This document shows, piece by piece, positions 7,617 through 14,333 of a stretch of 41,927 bases of DNA. Source of the stretch: a virus; IMG/VR virus record IMGVR_UViG_3300023104_000007, positions 1 to 41,927 of that record. One strand, 5' to 3'. Positions within the stretch are counted from its first letter, which is position 1, and each line of letters opens with the position of its first letter. Position numbers and translations under genes: made by a program. The notes under the pieces are model-generated. The model was not told the DNA's origin. It saw only the letters and a list, made by a program, of their open reading frames with translations, and did not search any database.

Positions 7617-7978
7617 GCCTTCACCTCGGTTGCTTGGGGGGAGTTTAGCGGATCGACCTGTGCGCACGACGCAATCTTGTCGGCGAAGATAACGAATGTG
7701 TTCCGCCCGTCAGTGCCTTGGGGGTAGTGGCCCGCGAACCGGCGCGCCTCGCGTTCCAGATAGGCAAGCTTCTCGCGCAGTTCTGCCACTTCGGCGGTCA
7801 GGATAGCGTTGGCTTCGCGCTCGCTGTCGAGCGTCTGGGTAGCCTCCCAATACTTGCGGGCCTTCACCCTGTGCGACGCGATCTCGGACTCAAGGCTCCT
7901 GTTGAGGGTCCGCAGCGCGCCGTTCTGCCGGCGTAGGCCGTCTATGGTGTCGGGGACGGGTGCAGATTCTACGCTCAT
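7613..7978 (-). CDS. Coiled-coil protein of unknown function
   Basis: The start is ATG 7978, overlapping the upstream stop as ATGA. The product is 121 aa. Residues about 15-85 form a long coiled coil (LRRQNGALRTLNRSLESEIA, then EREANAILTAEVAELREKLA). The C-terminal 35 residues look globular (FAGHYPQGTDGRNTFVIFAD). It resembles the small accessory coiled-coil proteins common in phage early operons. Function unknown. Confidence 0.65.
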   Translation of the reverse strand: MSVESAPVPDTIDGLRRQNGALRTLNRSLESEIASHRVKARKYWEATQTLDSEREANAILTAEVAELREKLAYLEREARRFAGHYPQGTDGRNTFVIFADKIASCAQVDPLNSPQATEVKA

Positions 7979-8253
7979 AGCGGCACCTGATCTTCGATCA
8001 GCTTTCCGTCCGGCAGCGGGGTCCACCAAAGATGGCGCTCGTCCGCTTCATCAAAAGGCCACCCGCCGACGTTTGAATGAGTTGTGCCGATCTCATCGCC
8101 GAATTGATTGTACAGACGAGCGGCCACCTGAAATCCTAGGCACAACGGGGACCCGAGGTAGGGATGCTCGCGGACGGGGATACGCCACCAAAGCACGTCG
8201 CCATGGTCCTCCTGCCAATCGCAATATGGGCGTGGTCGGGTTAGGTCATTCAT
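7975..8253 (-). CDS. Conserved phage hypothetical protein (92 aa)
   Basis: ATG 8253 follows an AGGAGG site on the - strand and is chosen over an in-frame upstream ATG at 8301 that has no RBS. The product is rich in Trp and acidic residues (DWQEDHGDVLWWRIPVREHP, then HLWWTPLP), a pattern I have seen in small hypothetical phage proteins. It is the first gene of the five-gene cluster reading away from attP, only about 60 bases from the attachment core. Confidence 0.65.
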   Translation of the reverse strand: MNDLTRPRPYCDWQEDHGDVLWWRIPVREHPYLGSPLCLGFQVAARLYNQFGDEIGTTHSNVGGWPFDEADERHLWWTPLPDGKLIEDQVPL

Positions 8254-8272
8254 AGCGGCCTCCTGCTGCCAA

Positions 8273-8292
8273 GTGGGCAGAAATGTGGGCAC
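8273..8292 (+). repeat. Left pair of GTGGGCA repeats (candidate integrase arm sites)
   Basis: Two direct copies, GTGGGCAG (8273-8280) and GTGGGCAC (8285-8292), lie 12 bases apart on the left side of the attP core. Two more copies with the same orientation lie to the right (8441, 8471). Short direct repeats on both sides of a core are the usual arrangement of tyrosine-integrase arm-type sites. Confidence 0.45.
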
Positions 8293-8312
8293 TTTGCTCA
8301 CAATAGGAGGAT

Positions 8313-8337
8313 GGTTCGAATCCCACCCTCTCCGCCA
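8313..8337 (+). other. attP: attP core: 3' end of a tRNA-Ser gene
   Basis: The segment begins ggttcgaatccc and ends ctctccgcca: the T-loop (GTTCGAATC), the 3' side of the T-stem, the 3' acceptor strand cctctcc, discriminator g and cca. The acceptor strand pairs with GGAGAGG, the usual 5' end of bacterial tRNA-Ser. The 5' T-stem strand (gatgg) does not pair well with cccac, and no 5' half of a tRNA is present upstream, so this is an attachment site that rebuilds the host tRNA 3' end on integration. It lies about 130 bases upstream of the integrase start. Confidence 0.85.
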
Positions 8338-8358
8338 ACCATTGTTTACTACCGTCCA

Positions 8359-8385
8359 CCGGGGGCTGCCACAAGCGGCCCCCGG
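8359..8385. terminator. Strong GC-rich hairpin between attP and int
   Basis: CCGGGGGCTGC (8359-8369) and GCGGCCCCCGG (8375-8385) form an 11-bp stem with one U-G wobble and a CACAA loop. No T-run follows on either strand, so it may be a Rho-type or processing hairpin rather than a classical intrinsic terminator. It lies just after the tRNA 3' end, where a terminator would follow the host tRNA after integration. Confidence 0.45.
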
Positions 8386-8440
8386 AAGGAGATGCGTCCA
8401 TTACTGACCATTGATGCCTACCCGCGACTAGGCTCATACG

Positions 8441-8478
8441 GTGGGCAGGCCGTGGGGAGCGAATCAGACTGTGGGCAG
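8441..8478 (+). repeat. Right pair of GTGGGCA repeats (candidate integrase arm sites)
   Basis: GTGGGCAG occurs at 8441-8448 and again at 8471-8478, in the same orientation as the left pair. The second copy contains the GTG chosen as the integrase start, so integrase binding here could also repress its own gene. Inverted near-copies inside int (GTGCCCAC 8723-8730, CTGCCCAC 8751-8758) may be chance. Confidence 0.4.
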
Positions 8479-9616
8479 ATTGACGGTCAAGAAGGTCGAA
8501 TCGTTGACCGAGCCGGGGCGGTATTCCGATGATGACGGCTCCGGCTTTCACGTCCGCGTCACACCCGATGGCGGAAAATATTACGTCCTGCGCGCGACCA
8601 CGGGAGGCAAGCGCAAAGACATATCGATCGGATCGGCTAAGCGGATCACGCTGGGGGTTGCCCGTGAGAAGGCGCGCAAGCTGAGGGAGGAACTGGACGC
8701 TACCGGCGACATCGCGCTCCATGTGCCCACTTTCGCCGAGGCGGTCGTTTCTGCCCACAAGTCGCGCACGGCCGGGTTCAAGAACGAAAAGCATGTGGCG
8801 CAGTGGCGATCGACGCTCGAGACTTACGCGGTGCCGTCGATCGGCAGCAAGCCCGTGGACAAGGTGGAGCGTGGCGACGTGGTCCGTATCCTCGAGCCGA
8901 TATGGCTGACCAAGCCGGAAACCGCTGACCGGGTCTTGCAGCGCATCGATCGGGTAACGCGCTGGGCTGTCGGCCATGGATACAGGAAAGACCGGATCGA
9001 CACGGCGCTGGTGCGCGATGCCCTTCCGCCACGGAAGCGGCGCCGGGCCGATATCAAGCGGATGGCATCGGTCCCGTGGCAAGACGCGCCGGCATTCTGG
9101 GCGAGCATACCGCTCAGCCGCAGCGCCCCGCAGATCCGCCTTGGCCTTTCGCTGTTGATCCTCACAGCGGTTCGCCCCGGCAACATTGCTACCGCGCGGC
9201 GCTCTCAATTCGATCTGGATGGCGCGACCTGGATAATACCGGCCAGCGAGACGAAGACTGCCGAGGTGCTTAGGGTGCCGCTCTCTCAGCCAGCCATTCG
9301 CATAGCACGGGCGATGATGGCCGATAGCGACGAAGATCTGCTGTTCGCGGTGTATGGCGAGCAGATCAGCCCCGACACATTGCGCATGATGATGCGCCGC
9401 CTCAACCGGACTGAGACACCGCACGGCTTTCGCTCGACCTTCAAGGAGTGGTCGCGCGCTCATGGCTGGGCCGATCATCTGAGTGAGGCTGCCTTGGGTC
9501 ATGCCGATCCTAACGAGGTGCGCGCGGCTTATGCGAGGTCTGACCTTCTGGAGGAGCGCCGTCCGATGATGGCGGATTGGGCTTCATTCCTTGGAGGGTC
9601 AGGGACCACGCCATGA
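8471..9616 (+). CDS. int: Tyrosine recombinase integrase, P4-like
   Basis: The 381-aa product has the DUF4102-type N-terminal arm-binding domain (SDDDGSGFHVRVTPDGGKYY), a core-binding domain (about 85-185) and a catalytic domain. Catalytic residues visible are Arg235 (TAVRPGN), Lys262 (SETKTAEV), His318 and Arg321 (HGFRS), His344 (LGHAD) and Tyr354 (RAAYARS). GTG 8471 is preferred to GTG 8441 because it has GGGGAG upstream and gives a standard N-terminus (GRLTVKKVESL). It integrates the phage, probably into a tRNA-Ser gene judging from the adjacent attP. Its 3' end overlaps the convergent excisionase-like gene by 107 bases. Confidence 0.92.
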   Translation: MGRLTVKKVESLTEPGRYSDDDGSGFHVRVTPDGGKYYVLRATTGGKRKDISIGSAKRITLGVAREKARKLREELDATGDIALHVPTFAEAVVSAHKSRTAGFKNEKHVAQWRSTLETYAVPSIGSKPVDKVERGDVVRILEPIWLTKPETADRVLQRIDRVTRWAVGHGYRKDRIDTALVRDALPPRKRRRADIKRMASVPWQDAPAFWASIPLSRSAPQIRLGLSLLILTAVRPGNIATARRSQFDLDGATWIIPASETKTAEVLRVPLSQPAIRIARAMMADSDEDLLFAVYGEQISPDTLRMMMRRLNRTETPHGFRSTFKEWSRAHGWADHLSEAALGHADPNEVRAAYARSDLLEERRPMMADWASFLGGSGTTP

Positions 9617-9767
9617 GCGATTCGACCGGCACGAGGGTACGCCGGCCATGCTTGACCGCTCGCACGTCGCCAGAATTGAGCAGCTTGTAGAAGGATGCGC
9701 GGCATAGGCTGAGCATGCGCGCGCCATCTGCGACGCTCACCAAGATAGGCTCCATTTTCTCGCTCAC
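9510..9767 (-). CDS. xis: Excisionase-like helix-turn-helix protein
   Basis: The 85-aa product has a MerR/excisionase-type winged HTH in residues 1-55: MEPILVSVADGARMLSLCRA, SFYKLLNSGDVRAVKHGRRT, LVPVESLMAW. GTG 9767 overlaps the upstream stop (GTGA); ATG 9755 is an alternative. It is the last gene of the long leftward operon and runs antisense into the 3' end of int. Position and fold indicate a recombination directionality factor that bends attL/attR DNA and promotes excision. Confidence 0.78.
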   Translation of the reverse strand: MSEKMEPILVSVADGARMLSLCRASFYKLLNSGDVRAVKHGRRTLVPVESLMAWSLTLQGMKPNPPSSDGAPPEGQTSHKPRAPR

Positions 9768-10294
9768 TCGCCACCCCCATCCCGAGAGAGGGCTTGGGCG
9801 AGGATCATGGCCATCGTCGCCTTGGTCGAGTCCCACGAGATCGTGTGATCGACAGCCTCTTCGTCGCCGAACTCATCGTATCGGATGATGCGCTCTTTCA
9901 CCTCACCGATGTACGCCGCTTTAGTGTCCGCGCTCGGGGTCAGGGCGGCAATCAGCCGATCCCGCTCGGCCTCTGCTGCGGTGGCGCGGGCTTCGGCTGC
10001 GGTTAGCGCGTTCAAGGTGCAAACGTCCGCAGACGATGTCGCGCATACCCGGATGCTGCCGAGCAGAGCATCCCGCTCCCTCTCCGCCTCCGCCAGCGCC
10101 GCAGCGAGGGTTTCGATGGTGGTGGCGGCCCGGCGAACTTCTGTCTCGATGGCCTCAAACATGGCCATCAGCGCGACAGCCTTTGCCCGATCGGACCGAC
10201 CCGCCGCACGCAGCAGCCGCCATACCCCTATGTCGTCTGGTATCGCATCGGCGACTCCCCTCAGCCGCCCAACCAGCTCTGCGGTAGCGGTCAC
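9764..10294 (-). CDS. Coiled-coil early protein of unknown function
   Basis: GTG 10294 is chosen because it overlaps the upstream stop (GTGA) and AAAGGA lies 7-8 bases upstream; a longer GTG start at 10321 lacks this. The product is 176 aa, starting with ATAELVGRLRGVADA as in many small early phage proteins, followed by long Ala/Glu/Arg helices with coiled-coil character (about 45-115) and a C-terminal helical part. It is probably expressed with xis. Function unknown. Confidence 0.65.
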   Translation of the reverse strand: MTATAELVGRLRGVADAIPDDIGVWRLLRAAGRSDRAKAVALMAMFEAIETEVRRAATTIETLAAALAEAERERDALLGSIRVCATSSADVCTLNALTAAEARATAAEAERDRLIAALTPSADTKAAYIGEVKERIIRYDEFGDEEAVDHTISWDSTKATMAMILAQALSRDGGGE

Positions 10295-10770
10295 GACCAA
10301 TTCCTTTCGAGGCGCTGCCACATTGCTTCCGGAACGTGCGGGCGAATGACGGCGCGGAAATCGGGCTGCTCGGATTTGTACCGACGCCAGTGGTGTCCGC
10401 CGGGCGTCGCAGCTTCGACGTTGGCAATCCGATCCGCCAGCTTCACCAGCGCCGCCGGCGGATGCTCGGCTATGCGGCGATAGATGCAGGCGACACGATC
10501 GCGGCGTTCCTCACCCTCGCCAGTGCAGGCATAGACGATCCGCAGCACGTCTTCGCCGAACAGGTCCAAGATCTGATCGGACGTGGCGGCGGTATCCTCC
10601 AGCACGTCGTGCAGGAAGGCAGCCTTCCACTGCGCGTTCGTGCAACCGAAATCCCGTGCGACCGAGACAACGGCAAACAGGTGCACTCCGTAGGGCTCAC
10701 CACCGTAAAGCTGGTTTCCGTGCGCCTTGATCGCGAAGTCCCGCGCCTCCCAGATCTCCCCCGCGATCAC
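10291..10770 (-). CDS. SpoT/Mesh1-like HD-domain hydrolase
   Basis: The 159-aa product shows the hallmarks of single-domain (p)ppGpp hydrolases: AIKAHGNQLYGGEPYGVHL (His17, His30), AAFLHDVLEDT (His54-Asp55) and LVKLADRIANVEA (Asp113). These match the metal-binding H...HD...D set of the RelA/SpoT HD domain, and no synthetase domain is present. It would remove the 3'-pyrophosphate from alarmones or related nucleotides in the cytoplasm, perhaps to relieve stringent response or toxic small alarmone synthetases. The start is GTG overlapping the upstream stop (GTGA). Substrate is inferred. Confidence 0.82.
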   Translation of the reverse strand: MIAGEIWEARDFAIKAHGNQLYGGEPYGVHLFAVVSVARDFGCTNAQWKAAFLHDVLEDTAATSDQILDLFGEDVLRIVYACTGEGEERRDRVACIYRRIAEHPPAALVKLADRIANVEAATPGGHHWRRYKSEQPDFRAVIRPHVPEAMWQRLERNWS

Positions 10771-11246
10771 GCCTGACCCCCGGCGCGGGCGCGGATCTCA
10801 GCCCAACGCGCCTTTTCCGCTTCGGTACGGCGATACAGCACAGGCCGAGAGGGGTAGAGATCACCGTCAGCGGCGATCCACCATGATCCGTCTGGCCATT
10901 CCCCTTGGTAATGCGCCTTGTGAATGCCGGTGCTGCCCGCCTCGATCGCGTCGAACTCGCTGCCATCCTTTGGGCAATAGATCGGGTCGTTCCAGCCGAG
11001 TTGCTTGAGCCGATTGTAGGCAGCGTTCAGGATGCGAATGGCGTCCTGCTCGGTCGGCATCATGTCCGCGAAGAACGCATCGCGCGCGCCGAAAGCGTCA
11101 GTCGATCGGTTCCACTGCTCTTCGTTCACATGGGTGACGCCGCACTTGTGGCCAGCCGGAACGCTTTCAACAACAGCAGCGGTGCATGCCCGCTCAAGTT
11201 CATGGATGGCAGGCATAATCCGCCCCGCCAGTTCAAGCATCTGCAT
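10767..11246 (-). CDS. Hypothetical early protein (159 aa)
   Basis: ATG 11246 is chosen over GTG 11249 because AAGGA lies at good distance upstream. The product has an N-terminal helical region, a middle with DAFFADMMPTEQDAIRILNA, and a C-terminal region rich in Trp and aromatic residues (HYQGEWPDGSWWIAADGDLY). It contains few Cys and no clear catalytic motif. The initiation region duplicates that of the gene at 11580. Function unknown. Confidence 0.6.
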   Translation of the reverse strand: MQMLELAGRIMPAIHELERACTAAVVESVPAGHKCGVTHVNEEQWNRSTDAFGARDAFFADMMPTEQDAIRILNAAYNRLKQLGWNDPIYCPKDGSEFDAIEAGSTGIHKAHYQGEWPDGSWWIAADGDLYPSRPVLYRRTEAEKARWAEIRARAGGQA

Positions 11247-11580
11247 CACCGTTTCCTTCGATAAGCTGGAGCGATGCTGGCGGAGATGGGATGAAAGCGA
11301 CCGTCCACGCCTTCACAGCCGTAGCCGATCCGGGAATAGGATTGCCGGTGCCCCATAGCGTCCAGACGCGGGTGCCATCGGTGGCCCACACGACCGTGCC
11401 AGCCGGGGTTGGCTCGCTCGGTGGCCGCCAATCAGTCGCATTTGTCGGTACCATCTGAGCCGCCGGCCATGCGCGTTTCGCTGCTTCTATCTCAGCCTCG
11501 ATCGCTCGCGTTTCCTCGGCGACGTAGCGGAGCAATTCGACGGACCGGCGCGCTAGCTCGCGCATTCGTTCATCAAGCAT
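11233..11580 (-). CDS. Hypothetical early protein (115 aa)
   Basis: The start is ATG 11580 behind AAAGGAAACGGTG; GTG 11583 is in the same frame. The N-terminus is a charged helix (LDERMRELARRSVELLRYVA), then a Trp-rich beta-type region (VVWATDGTRVWTLWGTGNP). The C-terminus ends GNGDADA, echoing the GNGDA end of the next upstream protein. It overlaps both neighbours. Function unknown. Confidence 0.6.
   Translation of the reverse strand: MLDERMRELARRSVELLRYVAEETRAIEAEIEAAKRAWPAAQMVPTNATDWRPPSEPTPAGTVVWATDGTRVWTLWGTGNPIPGSATAVKAWTVAFIPSPPASLQLIEGNGDADA
11243..11258. repeat. 16-bp repeat at a gene junction, copy 1
   Basis: GCATCACCGTTTCCTT here is identical to 11577-11592. On the - strand it reads AAGGAAACGGTGATGC and supplies the ribosome binding site and start codon of one gene plus the last codons of the gene before it. 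Confidence 0.7.
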
Positions 11581-11788
11581 CACCGTTTCCTTTCAGGAGG
11601 TGGGCGAGTTCGTGGCCGCGCTGGGTGAAGACCGGATAGGCCACCCATGCCATACCAGTGCCCTCGACGCGTCGGACCAAGCCCTTGCGTTTCAGCGCGC
11701 GGCAAACGGCGAGACTTCCCTCGCCAGTTCGCATGCACGCACGTTGCTTTTCCGTCAGCCCCTCAGCGAGCGCGGTCAGGTCGGTCAT
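11573..11788 (-). CDS. Small protein, possible winged-helix (71 aa)
   Basis: The product has helices around LTEKQRACM and SLAVCRALKRKGLV, then a short beta part and VFTQRGHELAHLLK. This spacing resembles small winged-helix folds that read 'T..Q...L..L...GLV', but no family is certain. The start overlaps the stop of the upstream gene (ATGA). It is part of the leftward early operon. Confidence 0.6.
   Translation of the reverse strand: MTDLTALAEGLTEKQRACMRTGEGSLAVCRALKRKGLVRRVEGTGMAWVAYPVFTQRGHELAHLLKGNGDA
11577..11592. repeat. 16-bp repeat at a gene junction, copy 2
   Basis: Identical to 11243-11258. The flanking context is also alike: both copies sit where an upstream gene encoding a GNGDA ending meets a GTGATG start. 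Confidence 0.7.
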
Positions 11789-12150
11789 GACACGGCTCCG
11801 ATGCGAGGCATGACACTCAGATCGATTTCGCCGATGTGGCCGGCGTGGATCAGCGTATAGGCACGGCGGCCATGGGGTTTATTGCCCGCGTCACCGTTCT
11901 GGCGGCATCGCCCGAACACGCCAGCCACCACCCCGACTATGGCTGCGACTAGTTCGTCAGGCTCGCTCGCACCCTCACGCCACGGGCAGGCGATCAGATC
12001 GATATCGCGGGCAAGCGAGCCATGGACTGCGATTGCATAGCCGCAACTTCGGGCAACCTCGCGGATCGGCGGCAGAAGCTCTTCAAGCGCTGTTGCGATG
12101 AACGATGCTTCGGCGCGGCGCAGGGCGGCGGCTTGGTATATCCCGCCCAT
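11785..12150 (-). CDS. Nucleotidyltransferase-like protein
   Basis: The 121-aa product carries AVHGSLARDIDLIACPW (residues about 41-57), matching the nucleotidyltransferase core Gly-Ser followed by Asp-x-Asp (Asp49, Asp51). A later HIGEIDLSVMP (about 108-118) could supply the third acidic strand. ATG 12150 has a strong GGGGAGGAA site. Stand-alone small NTase-fold proteins of this kind recur in phage early regions. Whether it transfers nucleotides, and to what, is unknown. Confidence 0.65.
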   Translation of the reverse strand: MGGIYQAAALRRAEASFIATALEELLPPIREVARSCGYAIAVHGSLARDIDLIACPWREGASEPDELVAAIVGVVAGVFGRCRQNGDAGNKPHGRRAYTLIHAGHIGEIDLSVMPRIGAVS

Positions 12151-12151
12151 C

Positions 12152-12196
12152 CTATTCCTCCCCGGCGATTGGGGCGGGAGGGGTGGCGCGGATCAT
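12152..12196 (-). CDS. Possible 14-aa micro-ORF between coupled genes
   Basis: ATG at 12196 overlaps the stop of the PAPS-reductase-like gene (ATGA), and the TAG at 12152 lies one base before the ATG of the next gene. The 14-codon frame exactly bridges the only gap in this part of the operon and may act by re-initiation to couple translation. It may equally be chance; the downstream gene has its own strong RBS. Confidence 0.25.
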   Translation of the reverse strand: MIRATPPAPIAGEE

Positions 12197-12987
12197 AGCC
12201 CGCACCAATTGTCTTCGCATGTCGCCGGCTCGGTATCGAGCGCCCTATCGAGCAGCGGATATTCGGGGACGCTGCCATTTGGCGGACGATACTTTCCGCG
12301 CTCGCTGTCGGCCCACCGCTTGACCTCGTGGATACCTTCGGCGCCGGCATACTTCGCCGGATTGAACATCGGCCGGCCAACCGCCGCCTCTAGGGCAGCG
12401 ACGCGCGCAATATCGGCAGCCGAAGCCCGACGCAGATCAGCGCGGTTGCTGTTGATGCAGATGGCGCATTCGTCCGATCTGTGGGGCAGAAGTTCCAGCG
12501 GCGTTTTCGCCACCATCCCGTCCCGGTCGGCGTCGGAGAAGTCAATCAGCGGGTGCCACACATGCCGGCCATTGTCCTTTTCTGGCATGAAGGCGGGGTG
12601 GCCGGAACGGGCGGCACTTTCAGCACGGCGGACCCCGACGCACACCAGCGCACGATGATCCGGGTCGTTTTCCGTGACCCACTTTAGGAAGGGGCGCACC
12701 TTCAGCTCCTGAGTGCAGAATTTGACCAGCCGCGTTGGAAACATGCCGGCCACCGTGTGATTAAGAACGGACGCTTCAAAGCCGATCGAGGCGAGCCGAA
12801 CGGCCTCCCAGCCCATGGATCGCACCCATGCTTCACCGACAGTGACGCGCGCGGCCCATGCGTCGGAAGACCAGCCGGTGTCCGAGTAAACGACCGACAC
12901 ATCCTTCAGCCCGTATTCGTGCATAAGCTGAAGCATGGCGATGCTGTCGTTACCGTAGGAGCAACGTGCAATGTATTTCGCCCCCAT
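12193..12987 (-). CDS. PAPS reductase / ATP-pyrophosphatase family protein
   Basis: The 264-aa product begins MGAKYIARCSYGNDSIAML, where SYGNDS (residues 10-15) takes the place of the SGGKDS PP-loop of adenylylating N-type ATP pyrophosphatases. KDVSVVYSDTGW, LVKFCTQELKVRPF and CVGVRRAES follow the PAPS reductase fold. A Cys pair lies in ECAICINSN (about 170-180), with a further Cys pair at the C-terminus. ATG 12987 overlaps the upstream stop and replaces a longer antisense-inflated start at 13044. Phage members are often linked to nucleic acid or metabolite modification; the substrate here is unknown. Confidence 0.78.
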   Translation of the reverse strand: MGAKYIARCSYGNDSIAMLQLMHEYGLKDVSVVYSDTGWSSDAWAARVTVGEAWVRSMGWEAVRLASIGFEASVLNHTVAGMFPTRLVKFCTQELKVRPFLKWVTENDPDHRALVCVGVRRAESAARSGHPAFMPEKDNGRHVWHPLIDFSDADRDGMVAKTPLELLPHRSDECAICINSNRADLRRASAADIARVAALEAAVGRPMFNPAKYAGAEGIHEVKRWADSERGKYRPPNGSVPEYPLLDRALDTEPATCEDNWCGL

Positions 12988-13847
12988 CACTTCGCGCCGT
13001 CGAGCTTGGCGAGGAGGGCGGCCTTGCGGACAGCGTCGCGCCATCTGCCCGGACTTAGGAAATCCATCGCTGAAATACCGAGCCGAGATGCCTGCTTACC
13101 CAAGTCCTCAGCGAACACGGCCTCCACCACCGCCCGGAATTCGGCCAGCACGTCGGGCGGGGAGAGGGCAAGGACGGCACTAGCGTAGTCTTGCGCTGCT
13201 ACATTCAAATCGCTGCTGATACCTTCTTGGGAAGGAAGTGCCGCTAAGGCGCCTTGCAAAAAGGCGGCCTCCAACCTCTTCGCCTCGTCCCCCGCTTCGG
13301 CGGTGGAGCGGAGGGGAGCTTTGCAATCGCAGGCGTCGCAACGCTCATCGCCGGCAGGATCGACGGGGCAACCCTCGGCCGAACAACCCGAACAGGTGTC
13401 GGCCCATGCTTGCCGGCCCACTTCGATCGCGCCACCACATTTGCCGCAACGCGTCTCCCCCGCCGCAATCGGCAGCGCGCGGAGGGAGGCTTCAAACGTC
13501 GACTTGGTCGCGCGCGCCATCTCTTCGATTTCATCCGGAGAGTAGCATGCTCTGGCCATGCAGCACGTCGCCAAGGCACTTGCCGCCTTCACGGCTTCCT
13601 TGAGATTGCGCAGTTCATCGACCCGAACCATGGTCAACTCGTTGCCGTCGCAATCCTCGCGACCGGCTGACCAATCATCCACACCCTCGCCGGGATGCTG
13701 AAGGGCGGCGAGGTGCTTGGCGTAATCTGCCAGTTGTCGGCAGTGCGCTTCGTTCGGCCATTCTTGATGCCAGCGTTTCCGCAGCCATTCCCTTGCGGCA
13801 ACAAATTCGGCATCCCGCGCCTGCTCAACAGCTACGGTGTCAGTCAT
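12987..13847 (-). CDS. Cys-rich early protein of unknown function
   Basis: ATG 13847 is chosen because AAGGAG sits about 7 bases upstream; ATG 13853 is too close to it. The 286-aa product has an acidic Trp-containing N-terminal part (REWLRKRWHQEWPNEAHC), then a central cysteine cluster (ETRCGKCGGAIEV, DTCSGCSAEGCPVD, ERCDACDC) likely to bind zinc, and a helical C-terminal part resembling phage proteins that describe 'DFLSPGRWRDAV'. It could be a modular adaptor. Function unknown. Confidence 0.6.
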   Translation of the reverse strand: MTDTVAVEQARDAEFVAAREWLRKRWHQEWPNEAHCRQLADYAKHLAALQHPGEGVDDWSAGREDCDGNELTMVRVDELRNLKEAVKAASALATCCMARACYSPDEIEEMARATKSTFEASLRALPIAAGETRCGKCGGAIEVGRQAWADTCSGCSAEGCPVDPAGDERCDACDCKAPLRSTAEAGDEAKRLEAAFLQGALAALPSQEGISSDLNVAAQDYASAVLALSPPDVLAEFRAVVEAVFAEDLGKQASRLGISAMDFLSPGRWRDAVRKAALLAKLDGAK

Positions 13848-13974
13848 GGTCATGCTCCTTGGGCGGCAAGGTGGGCTTGGGCAGCGGTGCACCGAGCACG
13901 AGGGCGATCGTGCGCTGCTGGAAGAGGACCTTGACCCGGTTGAGTTCGGAGAGGATTTGCTGATCGCCCTTCAC
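13840..13974 (-). CDS. Small protein (44 aa), coupled
   Basis: GTG 13974 overlaps the upstream stop (GTGA) and the TGA (13842-13840) falls just inside the next gene. The product starts with a helix (KGDQQILSELNRVKVLFQQR), then a hydrophobic patch (TIALVLGAPLP), and ends Pro-rich with an acidic/His tail. It fills an otherwise empty slot in the operon. Function unknown. Confidence 0.55.
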   Translation of the reverse strand: MKGDQQILSELNRVKVLFQQRTIALVLGAPLPKPTLPPKEHDHD

Positions 13975-14333
13975 CGCCCCGTCTCCGCTTTGGCGAGGGC
14001 GGTGGCGACGAGTGCTTCGACTTGGCGGTTTGCAGCGGTCAAGGCTTCGGTGATCCGGCGTGATCTCTCGTCTTCAGCCGCGCGCTTGCGCCGCCGAAAT
14101 TCGCCATCGACACCAGCGATGCTGTCACGCACCCACTCGGCTGTTTCCTTTTCAGCGAACGAAGCGACGACGCTCAGCCTGTAGCACTGCTTCGGCCAAA
14201 ACTCAGACTTGAACTTGACGAGGGAAGTCGTGAGCTTCTCGACCTGAGCCACTCTCACCACGACCTTTTCATCCAATCGATACAGCACCCATTCGCCAGG
14301 CTTGGGCTCCCGCCCCTGCGTCTCTGCGGTCAT
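13971..14333 (-). CDS. Hypothetical early protein (120 aa)
   Basis: The N-terminal half looks like a small beta-barrel (GEWVLYRLDEKVVVRVAQVE, FKSEFWPKQCYRLSVVASF) and the C-terminal half is a charged helix with many Arg/Glu (RRRKRAAEDERSRRITEAL). The start overlaps the stop of the recombination-linked gene upstream (ATGA), which may hint at a shared role in DNA metabolism. Function unknown. Confidence 0.6.
   Translation of the reverse strand: MTAETQGREPKPGEWVLYRLDEKVVVRVAQVEKLTTSLVKFKSEFWPKQCYRLSVVASFAEKETAEWVRDSIAGVDGEFRRRKRAAEDERSRRITEALTAANRQVEALVATALAKAETGR

Noticed and set aside
8240-8337. Complete tRNA-Ser gene
   Set aside because: Only the T-loop and 3' acceptor strand are present; no 5' acceptor strand, D-arm or anticodon arm can be found upstream, so it is an attachment site.
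8246-9502. 418-aa - strand ORF opposite int
   Set aside because: It is antisense to a clear integrase with all catalytic residues; its translation has no family pattern and no RBS.
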